In this document: piece by piece, positions 49,301 through 61,700 of the stretch
Numbering within the stretch: the first letter of the stretch is position 1
How the letters are laid out: each line of letters starts with the position of its first letter
NCBI GenBank assembly: GCA_037176705.1
Contig: CM073898.1
Span: 23,916,488-23,980,487, forward strand
DNA: 64,000 nt
Source: Molossus alvarezi
Taxonomy: Eukaryota > Chordata > Mammalia > Chiroptera > Molossidae
Reading direction: 5' to 3'
Position numbers and translations under genes: made by a program
The notes under the pieces: model-generated
What the model was told of the DNA's origin: nothing
What the model saw: the letters and a program-made list of their open reading frames with translations, nothing else
Database searches by the model: none

Positions 49301-52300
49301 TCATGTGCAATTTCAACCCTTAAAAATAACATTCTATAATTCTTGCATATTGCTCTAAATTCAGATAGACAGCGCAGACTGTGAAACTACTGCTGTGTAC
49401 CAAATTAAACAATAATATCACTTTTTATTTGTTTAAATTAAGTTGCATTCATTGCCTTACATCCTGAAGCTATGGTACCCAAGGTGAAGTCTCATGCCCT
49501 GCTGATTACTTACCTGAAACTTGATTCTTCATTCTCCCACATCCCTGTTTTGACTGTTTTATATAGGATAGAGGCTGAAACAGATCTTCGGTAGTTTTTC
49601 CTGTTATAAGTTTAATTAAGAATGGGAAATCTTACCCATAGTCCGTTATGTTTTTTTTTTTCCCTATACCAGCATAAGCAATTTTAACTAATACCTAGAA
49701 ATATATTTCAAGACATTATGACTGCAGTACACAATTTGACTGGAAATATTTCCACTAGACCATATTAAAAGAATTCAAACTTTTCCAATGAGTAAATAGT
49801 TCAATTAATAAAATATTTCTTTAATCAATTCAAAGCTTTGCTTCAGTTCTGTTTTTATTATCTTGACTTGTTCCCAGACTACCATTTACCCAGATAACAT
49901 GAACAGACACAATGTGCTAAACCTCAGTCTATAGTCTCTCTAGCTTCAGTAAAAGATTAAATAAAATTTCTTCCCACAGAGAGTCATTTTCCTCATACTA
50001 AAACACTTTGTGATTTATGCCTGAATACTGATCATGATCCCCACATTCAGGAAATTGAATAACTTCTATTAATAGGAATACTGTTCCAGTCAAATGGTGC
50101 AGTTTTAGACCATAAGTGCTAAATTTCAACTACAGTGATGCCTTGATATTTGACAAGAACTGACTAATCGATATAATAGTAGATGGGTCCTATATAAGTC
50201 CTGATACCGTTCCAATTTAAAGATCTTTTACATTTAAAGACATTCATTGGTGTAGCATATTGACTTAAAGAAATATATCAATTTTAAGCCAGTCTAAAAA
50301 TTAAAATATTCTCCTTGTTTCTCATATATGATATATAAAATTTCAGTTTAACGGGTTTTGTCATAGTTCTGAAAACCATAACAAATAATGCCTCACTACT
50401 GTTTGTTAAGGTTAATTTTTTATCAGTTTATTTGGATAAAAGGTACAAAATAATCTTATGTTTTAATGCTTATATTATGTAATTTATACTGAAATGGCAT
50501 CATCTGTCAGTTATGTAGTAGGTGGTACAATGATAACATCAATAATGGCCACTGACTTTTATTCATTCAAGCTAAATACTTTTAAATTCTAAAATATTTT
50601 AAATAAAGATTTAAATCGTTGTCCAATAACTACCAAGTTATAAAAGAATGCCCCTAACAGGAGTGACTGGTCTTTGATAAGCTTTAGCATCACTATAAAA
50701 AGAAACAATATATCCTTCCAGTCTTTTCCCACCTTTAAATACATGTTTCACTAAACTGGATTTTAATCTCACTTTACATTACTTTAATATCCCAAAGGAT
50801 AAAATTCCCACTGCCATAAAAGGGAGACCCATGTTCATACTGCCAATAAATGGAAGCACAAGGAGACAGTTAACCTTGCTCTCCTAAAAAAGTGTTTAAA
50901 GGTTTTCAGGATGTTTGAAAGCTTTTGTATTCCATTTTACATGCTTAACTAGATCTATTGCTAAACTTTATTATTACTTTGCATAATGAATTATATATAT
51001 GATTCACAGGGCTAGAAATTTCATTTTAGCTTCCGTTTTTAATGTGGCATACATTTTATTAAAAATAAAAAAAGCTAATTGGTAATATTATAAATGAAAT
51101 TGGCCAAACATTTTAAATTAATAAATACTTTTAGAAATAGTGTATCTGTGCCCTGTATAGCATATAGTGGTGAAAGCAAATGAACTGTGTGTTATGAACA
51201 CATAGAATATTCAGGGGTAGAAATTAACTTTCTTTCTGTCTCTAAATTCTAAAATTATAAGCAATCATTTTGGTGGATTGCCAGAGGGTCATACTAGATG
51301 AGATTTAAAATTGTCAACAGTGAAAAATCATTATGGCAATTAAGCATATATATGTTTTTAAAAATCAAAGTATTACTATGTTTGAATACATACTCCCACA
51401 CTCTCATGAGGCTCTGGATTTATTATTGGAATATATTATGATTCCATAATAATATTCATAGTTTTGTTTTATTTTGTTGTTTTTAAGTTCATAATTAAAT
51501 AGCTAACCATTTAATTTCAACCCCTGAGAGCAGGTGAAAGGAAAGAGGTCAGGAGTAGAAAAGAAAAAGAGTAAGTGGTTTAGGAAAACATTGAAAAAAA
51601 AATGGGGAATATGAAAGAGGCAAGATTTATGAATTACAGATACAATGTTTTCCACTTACTCTTCACCCCCTTTTTCCCCTTTCTCTCCTTTTTGTATTGT
51701 TCCTTGAGTTTGGTAATTACTCCCTGGTCCACATTCCAAGCTTCAGGCATGAAACACTGGTCTTCCTTTTCTAAATAGAGTGAAACAAATGAAACAGCCT
51801 TTTTCAATGAAATATTAAACACTGTAAGTCAATTCACTGTTATGTCAATGGATGACATAACCATTTTTTCCTTAGTATCAATAATTTTAAAAAGACATTT
51901 CATATATGTCACACAAAACACAGTATCTAAGAAACAGTGACCAATTCAATTTCCCAGTTAATATTGAATTTATCTTGGAAGAGATGCAGGAAAAAAAACA
52001 CACAACAACACCTGGAAGATGTGAATGACTTTTAGTAAATTAGGCCCCAAAACTCTATAATCAAGAACCCCTCATTTTCATCCCATTTTCTGAATTTAAT
52101 CAGGATTGAATCACAAAATGTTTCAAATTTGCATAATGGGAGATTATTATTATTAAAAAATCATACAAAATGATTTTTTCATTTAAAGATCATTGATCTT
52201 TTCGTTTAAAAAAATTTTATACTTTTGGCATGTGTTCATCAACAAATGATCATTTTTATTTTACAGAATTTACTAAGAATACTTGAAAACTTAACAATCA

Positions 52301-55300
52301 ACCTGCATTCAAAATTTAAAACATTTTAAGTGATTTGTTAGTTCATAAATTCTTTAAACAGAAAACAGCTTCTAGTAGAAAAGAAATCCAATCACTAATT
52401 TTCACTATTTCAGAAGAAAATTTAAAGAATAAATGTTATATGTTTTATACTTACTACACTTTAACGACATAATATAATGTGTTAACTCAGAATTCTTGCT
52501 TGAACTCAAGACATATATTCAACTGCTCACTCTACATTTCTATTAGGAAGTCTAAACAATATCTCAAACTAAACATACAAAGTTAAATTCCCAATCTCCC
52601 CCATCCAATCTGTCCCATCCAAAGGATTCCGCATCTGCCCTGGCCGGTTGGCTCAGAGGTTAGAGCGATGGCCTGCAGTCCGGAGAGACCGGGGTTCGCT
52701 TCCCGCTAAGGGCGCGTACCTTGGCTGCAGTTTGTCCCCGGCCCTGGTTGGGTCATGCGGGTGGCAACCATTCGATGTGTCCCTTTCACGTTGATGTTTC
52801 TCTCTCTCTCTCTCCCCCGCTCTATCTGAACAAAAACTGAAAAAATGTCCTCATGTGAGGATAAAAAAAAAATGTACATGTGGGTATCATATAACACTCT
52901 GGACCATGACTCACACTTTAAAGCAAAGGAAGTTACACAAGGGACAAATGTAGCTGTCTTTGGAGAAAAATGAATACTAATTACCTCTGCAATAAGACTG
53001 GCAATAAAAAGGCCAAGTATTATGTAGATGTATGACTCCTCAAAGAAGACCTATGTGTAGCACAGTGGATCTAGTTATATTGGTAGAATTGTAGGCTGAA
53101 ATATTTGAATAACTTGATTTATAAGCTCACTATGAAGTAAGACAGAAGACTCAACAAAAGGAAGACAAAGAACACAATTAAAAAATGGGTGGGGCGGGTA
53201 AAGGAGAGGACCGAGGAATGAGGGGGGCATGAAGGCCGTCTGGGACCGTCCAGCCACTGGCTACCAGAGCCTCTGCCTTTTCCCTGGAGGCCCAGCTCTC
53301 TCCCAACAGCAGCCACAGTGATCATTCGATCATAAAATCATCGCAGGGTCCCCTGCTCACAGGCCAGAGCTGTTTTCTTAGCCCAGCTTGTGAGGTCTGT
53401 GGCGACCAGCGGCACTGCCCTACAGCTTTTTTGCTCCCCACTTCCCTGGCCTGGAATCCGGCACAAACCACAGCCGCTGACTTTCCACGGGTCAGGCAGG
53501 ATGTGTCGTAACACCATCTCATTTAAACTCTCCTTTCCTCAACTCCGAAGGACTGATTTCTTTCTTTCTGAGACTTGGCTTCAATGTCCCCATCTCAAAG
53601 ATGCCGTCTAGCCCGGCTGGTGTGGCTCACTGGTTGAGCGTCGACCCATGCACCAAGAGGTCGCTGGTTCAGTTCCCGGCCAGGGCCCGTGCCCAGGCTG
53701 TGGGCCTGATCCCCAGTGGGGGACATGCAGGCGGCGGCCAATCGATGTTCTCTCTCATCGATGTTTCTATCTTTCTCTCTCTCTCCCTTCCCCCCTCTAA
53801 AAAAAAAAAAAAGAAAATGGGCAGAAGAACTAAATAGACACCTCTCCAAACAGGACATACAAATGGCCAAGAGACATAAGAAGAAATGCTCAACATCACT
53901 AATCATCAGAGAGATGAAAATTAAAACAACGAGGTATCACCTCACACATGTCAGAATGGCCGCCATCAACAAATCATCAAACAACAAGTGTTGGCGAGGG
54001 TGTGAAGAAAAGGGGACTCTAGTACACTGCTGGTGGGAATGCAGACTGGTGCAGCCTCTATGGAAAACACTATGGTGTTACCTCAAAATATCAAAAATTG
54101 AATTGCCATTTAACCCAGTGATCCCACTTCTAGGAATATACCCTAAGAAGCCTGAAACACCAATCAGAAAGAATATATGTACCCCCATGTTCATAGCAGC
54201 ACTATTTACAATAGCTGAGATCTGGTAACGGCCCAAGTGTCCATCAGTAGACGAATGGATAAAAAAGTTGTGGTACATATACACAATGGAGTACTATGCA
54301 AGAAAGAAAGATCTCTTATCCTTTGAGACGACATGGTGGGACCTGAAAAGTATTATCCTAAGTGAAACAAGCCAAGCAGAGAAAGACAAATATCACATGA
54401 TCTCACTTATTTGTGGATATAATGAACATAACAGTCTGAGGAACAGGGTAGACCCAGAGACGTGAAAATAGGGTACAGACTGACAACCCTCAGAAGAGGG
54501 GGTCGTGGGGGAGGGAAGAGATAAACCACAGAACTTATATGCATGTATGCATAACCAATGGACATGGACAACAAAGTTGGGGATGGGGTGTAGGGGATGG
54601 GGAGGATGGTGTCAATGGGGAAATAAGGAGAAACATCTGTAACAAAAATAAATTAATAAAAAAAATTATGACATTAAAAAAAAAAAGAAGAAGAGAGAGA
54701 CTACTCATTTCACTTTAACTTCCTCTGGTTTTGAACTTTGTTCTGGGGGGGGGGAGGTCAGCCACTAAATACCTATTATATTCCTCATATTATGACTTCA
54801 AGTCATTATCCCAAATAATTCCTCAAACATTTGCCACAAAAAAGGAAAAGAAATGGTATTAGCATTATCAGATCCCTGAAGGGAAAGCCCCAGGAAAAAA
54901 TTAGGATAGTTACTCATTCTTTAACCTTATCTGTCTTTATTTACTTATTTTAAATCCTCACCTGAGGATATTTTTCTATTTATCTTCTGAGACACACAGA
55001 CTGGTTGCTTCCTGCATTCCCCACCACCCCCACCATGGCCAGGGACAAACCGAAACCAAGGTACATGCCCTTGGTTTCATCATTTTTACATCACATGGCA
55101 CACACAAAATACATATTACTAAAATGTTGCAGCAAACCAAAATATATTTCTTTTGCCAATCTGACAAAAAAAAAAGGTAAAATTTTGTCTCACTCACACT
55201 GGTCGACTATTGTGTTAGCTGTTATCTTTTGTTGTTGCTTGTTTTTATTTATTTAACAATCTAAGGAAAAAAAAGACAGTGCCCCTGACTAAATAATCAG

Positions 55301-55684
55301 GTATTGTATGTTTTAAAAATTCTTACAGCACACCAGTTGAAAATCGCTGCTCTAAAGCATCATCAAACTCAATTTCCACAAGATCTAGATTTGCAAGTTC
55401 TACTGTCTAGGCAAAAAATAGAAAACATTCTATGTAGGAATTCAAATTATTTTCATACTGCATTAAAATTTTTTTGAAATGAGGTAATTACTTTTACAAC
55501 CTTCTTTAAACACATACCACAGCCCTGGCGGGTCTGGCTCAGCAGGTGGAGTGTCGGCTCACAGACCAGAGAGTCATGAGTTCGATTCCAATCAAAGGCC
55601 CATATCTCAGTTGCTCTTTGATCCCTGTCCCTGGTTGGGGTCATGTGGGAGGCAATCAATTGATGTCCCTCTCTCACATCAATG

Positions 55685-55739
<55 letters not shown>

Positions 55740-58700
55740 CCCTGCTCCCTCACACTCTGTCTGAAAATAAATGAAAAAATGTCCTCAGGTGAGGATTTAA
55801 AAAAATAAATAAAATAAATACACAACACACACACACACACACAACCAGACAAAAGATAATAGTAATAAAAAGTTCATTGGATGTTCAACATTTCAACATC
55901 ATATTTAAAGTGTTCTTCAAGATGTTGCCCTCCTGGTTAAAATAGTTCCTTACCCCAGTCTGTTCCATCGCCTGCACTTCTAGATTCACTGTCGCCTTCC
56001 TCTGATGTAACCAAGAAGTCAAACTCTTTTAAAGCTTCTTCTGTATCTCGATCTTCACTGCTATCAGGCAATGCTTTTTTCCTAATAATCTAATGAAAAA
56101 AAAAAAGCCAAATTAAAATATATTATGGAATTAATTTAAATAAAAAAGGTATTCCTTTACCATTGCATGAGAAAACCCAATTATTGTTTTCTTCAGAAAC
56201 TATGTCTTTGTTTTGTTAAATAAGCATGATACTTATTCAATAGTAACACACACAGACGTCTCTTTTAACTAATGGAATCATACATTGAAAACACTGGAAT
56301 ATGCCCTGGCCGGTTTCACTCAGTGGTTAGAGCATAGGCCTGCGGACCAGAGAGTCCGGGGTTCAGTTCCTGCTAAGGGCACGTACCTCGGTTGCAGTTT
56401 GTCCCCGGCCCCAGTTGGGGTCGTGTGGGTGGCAACCACTCAATGTGTCTCTCTCACATCGATGTTTCTCTCTCTGTCTTCCTCCCTCTCTCCCTCCCTC
56501 TCTATCTGAAGATAAATGCAAAAAAAACCAACAAAAACATTGGGTGAAGAGGTTGAGCTTGAATTGAAGAAATAGAAAGACATGGAGAGGAGGAAAATGA
56601 GCCAGAATGCAACCCAAAGAACAATCAAACTCCAACGGAGAGCAAAGAGCAAGAAAGAAAAAAGGACATATACAGCTTTTTAAGGCACTGTACTATATAA
56701 TAGCTTAAACACAATCAACTGCATCTAAGAACCTTATGTTTCGTATTTTTAGTAGTGAACTATTTTGATTAACAAAATAAATTAACATTTTTTTTAAAAA
56801 ACTTTATTCTGCTAAACATAGTAATAGGATAATTTTCAGCCATTCTTTCTTTATATATAGCATTGCAATAAATCTTCTAAATCATGCTTATTCATTACTA
56901 CAGAGTTAAAATTTTAAAGTGCTTTTGGCATATAGCTATTATACTGCCACTGTGGAAATTAATGTACTATATCATAGAAGTTAACAAAACTATTATGAAG
57001 AAACCAATTATTTGTTTAGAAATATTTTTCCTGAAGAACTACAAAAATTTAGCTGTGCCTTCATTACTAAGTCACAAAATTCCTATGACTTGTACTAAGT
57101 GGAACACAGGATATTTGTGATTTTGATTATTTAAAAAGAAACCAGTTTAGAGTTAGTGAGACCATACTTAATAAAATAATCAGCTTATAGCCCTAGCCAG
57201 TCTGGCTCAATGGTTAGCATTGGCCCACAGACCAAAGGGTCACTGGTTTGATTCCCAGTCAAGGGCATGTACCTGGGTTGCAGGTTCAATCCCCAGCTCT
57301 GGTCAAGGTCATATAGGAGGCAACCAATCAATGGGTCTCTCTCACATAGATGTTTCTCTCTCTCTTTCCCTTCCCCTCCCTTCTATCTAAAATCAATGGA
57401 AAAATATCCTCAGGTGAGGATTACAAAAAATAAAGTCTATTTAAAAAATCAGCTTATAGACTTTAAAAATATCTAAACTGATGTAATAACTAACAAAGAA
57501 ACTTAAAGCATCATAATTAGTTATTATTTACCATTAAGCTACGAGTACATTATTCTGACAGGAAAATAATATCTCAATACAATCATCTCATAGAAATCAC
57601 AAGGGAGCACAAAATTTCCAAATGATTAGGACAAAGAAAAAGTACCATACAGGTTTAGGCATTTTCTTTAACTACAGTAAATTAAAGCACATGCTATTAC
57701 CACTTGTTTGGGTAATAAAAAAGGGGCGGGTATAACTTCTTGAAGTTCAAATAACACCCATGGCAGGGCTTTATCAGCAGAATACAACTGAATAGTAGCC
57801 CAGGGAAACAATAATCTGGAAGTAATAATTGGAGAGTTTGATGGAACCAGAGGGCATGAAGAACAAATAAGTTACACTTAGAAAACACTATAGTTAAATA
57901 TATCATTTTCATATTTAGTATCTTATTTATCCTTCACAAAATCCTCTGGGGATAAGAAAGGTATGTATTATAATCCTTATTTTACAAACTAAAAAGCTAA
58001 TCCTGAAGGATTAATAAGCACAGCTAATTAGTAACAGAATTAAGATATAAATCTAAGGCTTTTGACTTCAGGTCCAGTCGGCTTTATATTACCTTACATT
58101 CCTCCTCCTTCTTCTTAAATAAAAATGGAAGAGGAAACATGAACACTTTTCTAGAAAAAGCAAAGCATGCCTTCATCTCTTACTTTTAAAAAAGGAGAAA
58201 GAAGAGACAGAAGTCCAAGAGGAAAAAAGTAGTGACAAATAAACAAATGGAGGGGGGCAGGAGGAGAGGGTAGAAGGGGATAGAGAAGGGAACGGAAGGA
58301 AGAAGAAGCAATTTAGAGACATCTCTTATTGTAAGAAACTACCAATGGAGTGTCAATAAACTTATAAAGATATAAACAAAACTACAGAAAAACACCAAAC
58401 AAGCTTGAAGAAATCTAATAGAAGAGTTCTGAAAATCTGTAGAACTCATCTTCCAAAGAAACACAGACAAGAACAAAAAGGCATCTAATTGAGATGATGC
58501 CAGTCACCATCAGGCACCATAATGGGTCTGCCAGTTCTATTGTCTTATAGCAAAGAATAACACTGCATTGTTACAACACACAATGCTTACCATATTCACC
58601 AGCTCTACAGAAATGTTTAATGAATTAACAAAAAGTCAAAGAATGAGACCCTTAACAGAAAATTGCACTACTAAAAGTATTCTTGACATTGAAATCAATA

Positions 58701-61700
58701 CTAAAAACTCTTTTATACTTACCCAAATTCATGGAAAAAAAAAAAAAAAGAAGAAGAAAGAAAGAAAATTAAGAGTTTAGGTTAAGCCCTGGCCAGTTTG
58801 GCTCAGCAGTTAGAGCATCGGCTTGTGGTCCAGAGAGACCTTGGTTCGGTTCCTGCTAGGGACACGTATCTCGGTTGCAGTTTGTCCCCAGCTCTGGTTG
58901 GGTCATGCGTGTGGCAGCCACTCCATGTGTACCTTTCACGTTGATGTTTCTCTCTCTCTCTCTCTCTTCCTCTCTCCCTCCCACTCTATCTGAACAAAAA
59001 ATGGAAAAATGTCTTTGGGTAAGGATAAAAAAAAATTATATAAAAAAATAGGGTTTAGGTTAAAAGACATGTATTATTTTTGTTGTTGTTGTTGTTTTTT
59101 TTGGTACATGCCCCTAGCGGGAACCGAACCTAGGACTCTCTGGTCCACAGGCCAAAGCTCCAACCGCTGAGCCAAACCGGTCAGGGCCATGTATTATTTT
59201 TAAAGTATGTATAAAAGTCCCTAAAAATATTTACATCTGAGTTATCCAACTCACCGTTGAAGTGTCAATGATGCTTTTCTCTCGCCCATCAATGTCATCA
59301 TCTTCATCTTCATCACTGAAATCTGCAGCTGCACTTTCAGGGAATTTGAAATTATCCAGCACAGAGGCAGAATCTGTTAACTCAGATTTCCTGGTTTAAA
59401 ACATGTACATCTTGCTAAGTTTATCTTTTAAACTCAACATAAGAATTAATCCGTGATATGAACTAACTTCTGTTTATGTTGTAACTATGATCCCTTAAAT
59501 CACATTATAAATGACATTCTTATCCATTATATTTCCATGGGTTTTAACTGGAAAAGCAAGACAGAAAATGATTACTTTTTAAAGTACTTTGCAACCCTAT
59601 TTATTTATTATACTCAAGGTAATCTAATATAAAGAACTTCCCCTCCTGATTCAGAAGTATTTTGATCTTAAGTTAACCTTTATGTATTTCTTTTTAAAAA
59701 TACTTTTCCACTCTGCCATTACTTTTCTCTATTCTTTTCCTCTATGCAACTCTTCCTATGACACACAAGTTTCCAGAACTAAGAAAACAACTAGAAAATG
59801 TCAGTTTTTTCTGATGCAATCTTATATTTCTGAACAGCTCTCTCTCTCTCTCTACTTCCTCACTCCCTCCCTCCCTCCCTCTCTCTCATGCTATCTAAAA
59901 ATCAATGGAGAAATATCCTTGGGTGATGATTAACAACAACAACAACAACAAAGTCTCCAATGACATCTGTTTATAAAAGTCATCTTTCTGAACTGTCACC
60001 CAAATCTCCTAATTTTAGTTTATGTGTCAGATAACAGAAACTATGTTCTCTCTTGAACAGCGATTTTCAACCTTTTTCATCTCATGGCACACAAAACTAA
60101 TTAACTAAATTCTGTGGTACTCCAAAAAATATATATTGTATGTTTTGCTGATCAGATAAAAAAAAATAGGTCTAATTTTGATTCATTCACTACAGACAGC
60201 TATTGTTGTGTTGTCATTTATTTATTTGACAATCTAAGACAAAAAAGAAAAGAGCCCCTGACTAAATAGGTAGTGCATGTTTTAAAATTTTTTGTGACAC
60301 ACAGGTTGAAAATTGGTACACTAGAACATATACAGAGTTTAATTAAAACCATTCTTCCAGACTAAACAAACATTAAAATAAAGTAACATTATATTTACAC
60401 TTTCACAGAACATCTGACTTCCTCTTTCTCTAAAATCAGTAAATATATCCTCGGGTGAGAATAAAAAAAATAAAATAAAGAAGAATCTCCTTATTTAACT
60501 TTTCATGTTCTTTTACATAAAAGTACATATAACTGTATGATACATGACAAATAAAAATACAACAAAATATTTCAAACAGCTATTGAATTTTTCACACTTA
60601 TTCTATCAATTTAAAATATATACTTAAAATAGATATTTTTCAAAGGAAAGATGAGTTGCAGCATTATTAGATAAACAAAAGTGGCTAAGATAAGATTTGC
60701 TTCTAAAGAATTTGCATATTAATATTATTTCTGGGTCACAGAAATAAAATTTCATTCATAAAGATTTGAACTGAATTTCCAAAATAAGATATTTTATGAA
60801 GTTCTAATAGTAAGTAACTAAGCTTCCAGATATAATAATCTGTATTAAATCCATAAATTTCAAGGAAATATCTGAAATAAAAATATCCTTAAAATATCAT
60901 AAATAACTTTAATCACTATGTGTTATCTTCTACCAAATGAATTTTTCAATTTTTATTAAACCTTATTATAATTATTTCTGTAGCAGTATCTAAAAGTACA
61001 AGTATCGTAAGTATCACCCATAAACCAAATATATTTAATAAAAACCGAAGTTATAGATAAAACACTTTCCAGACGAAATACTTACCCAATCATTGCTGTG
61101 TCCTTAACTTCACCCTCTGTGCCATTTATAACTGAGTCCTGATTTTTGTCATCTTCTCTGTCAGTGAGATCACTTGAAAAGCCCAACAAAGCTCGTACTC
61201 GTTTAGATTTCACATCTAGAATAGTATCCGTGTAACCCACCTCCTGTAGATACCTGTGTATGAAGATTATCCTTACAATTCAGCCATGTTGGATCAGCAT
61301 TCTATAACTTAATACATAAATAGAGTATTTCTTTAAATTAGTTGCCTGCATAAGACTTAACAGAATAGTACTATGCTAGTACAACTAGCTAATAAATAAC
61401 CTTCCAGCTGCATCTGGAGCTGTCTCCTGCAGTACCAGTCTCTATGATCACTGAGAAAAAACAAAGAACTCTACAATACACCATTCATTATATTTATCAT
61501 GAAAAGAAGTTGTTCCTACATCTGTAATACTGTCAACAATAAAGATACACTTTAAAATAAAATAACATTTTTTAAAAAGAAGCTGTTACTTAATATACCT
61601 AATAGCATATTCTTTCTTCTAGGCAGGGTTGGAATAAACTCACTCTCAGATAAATTACTATTTATAATAGTAGTTATTATAATCAGTAGTCTTGTTACAT

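Noticed and set aside
53716..54228. The 170-codon frame as a gene
   Set aside because: It joins the end of a VES SINE with the C-terminal part of L1 ORF2.
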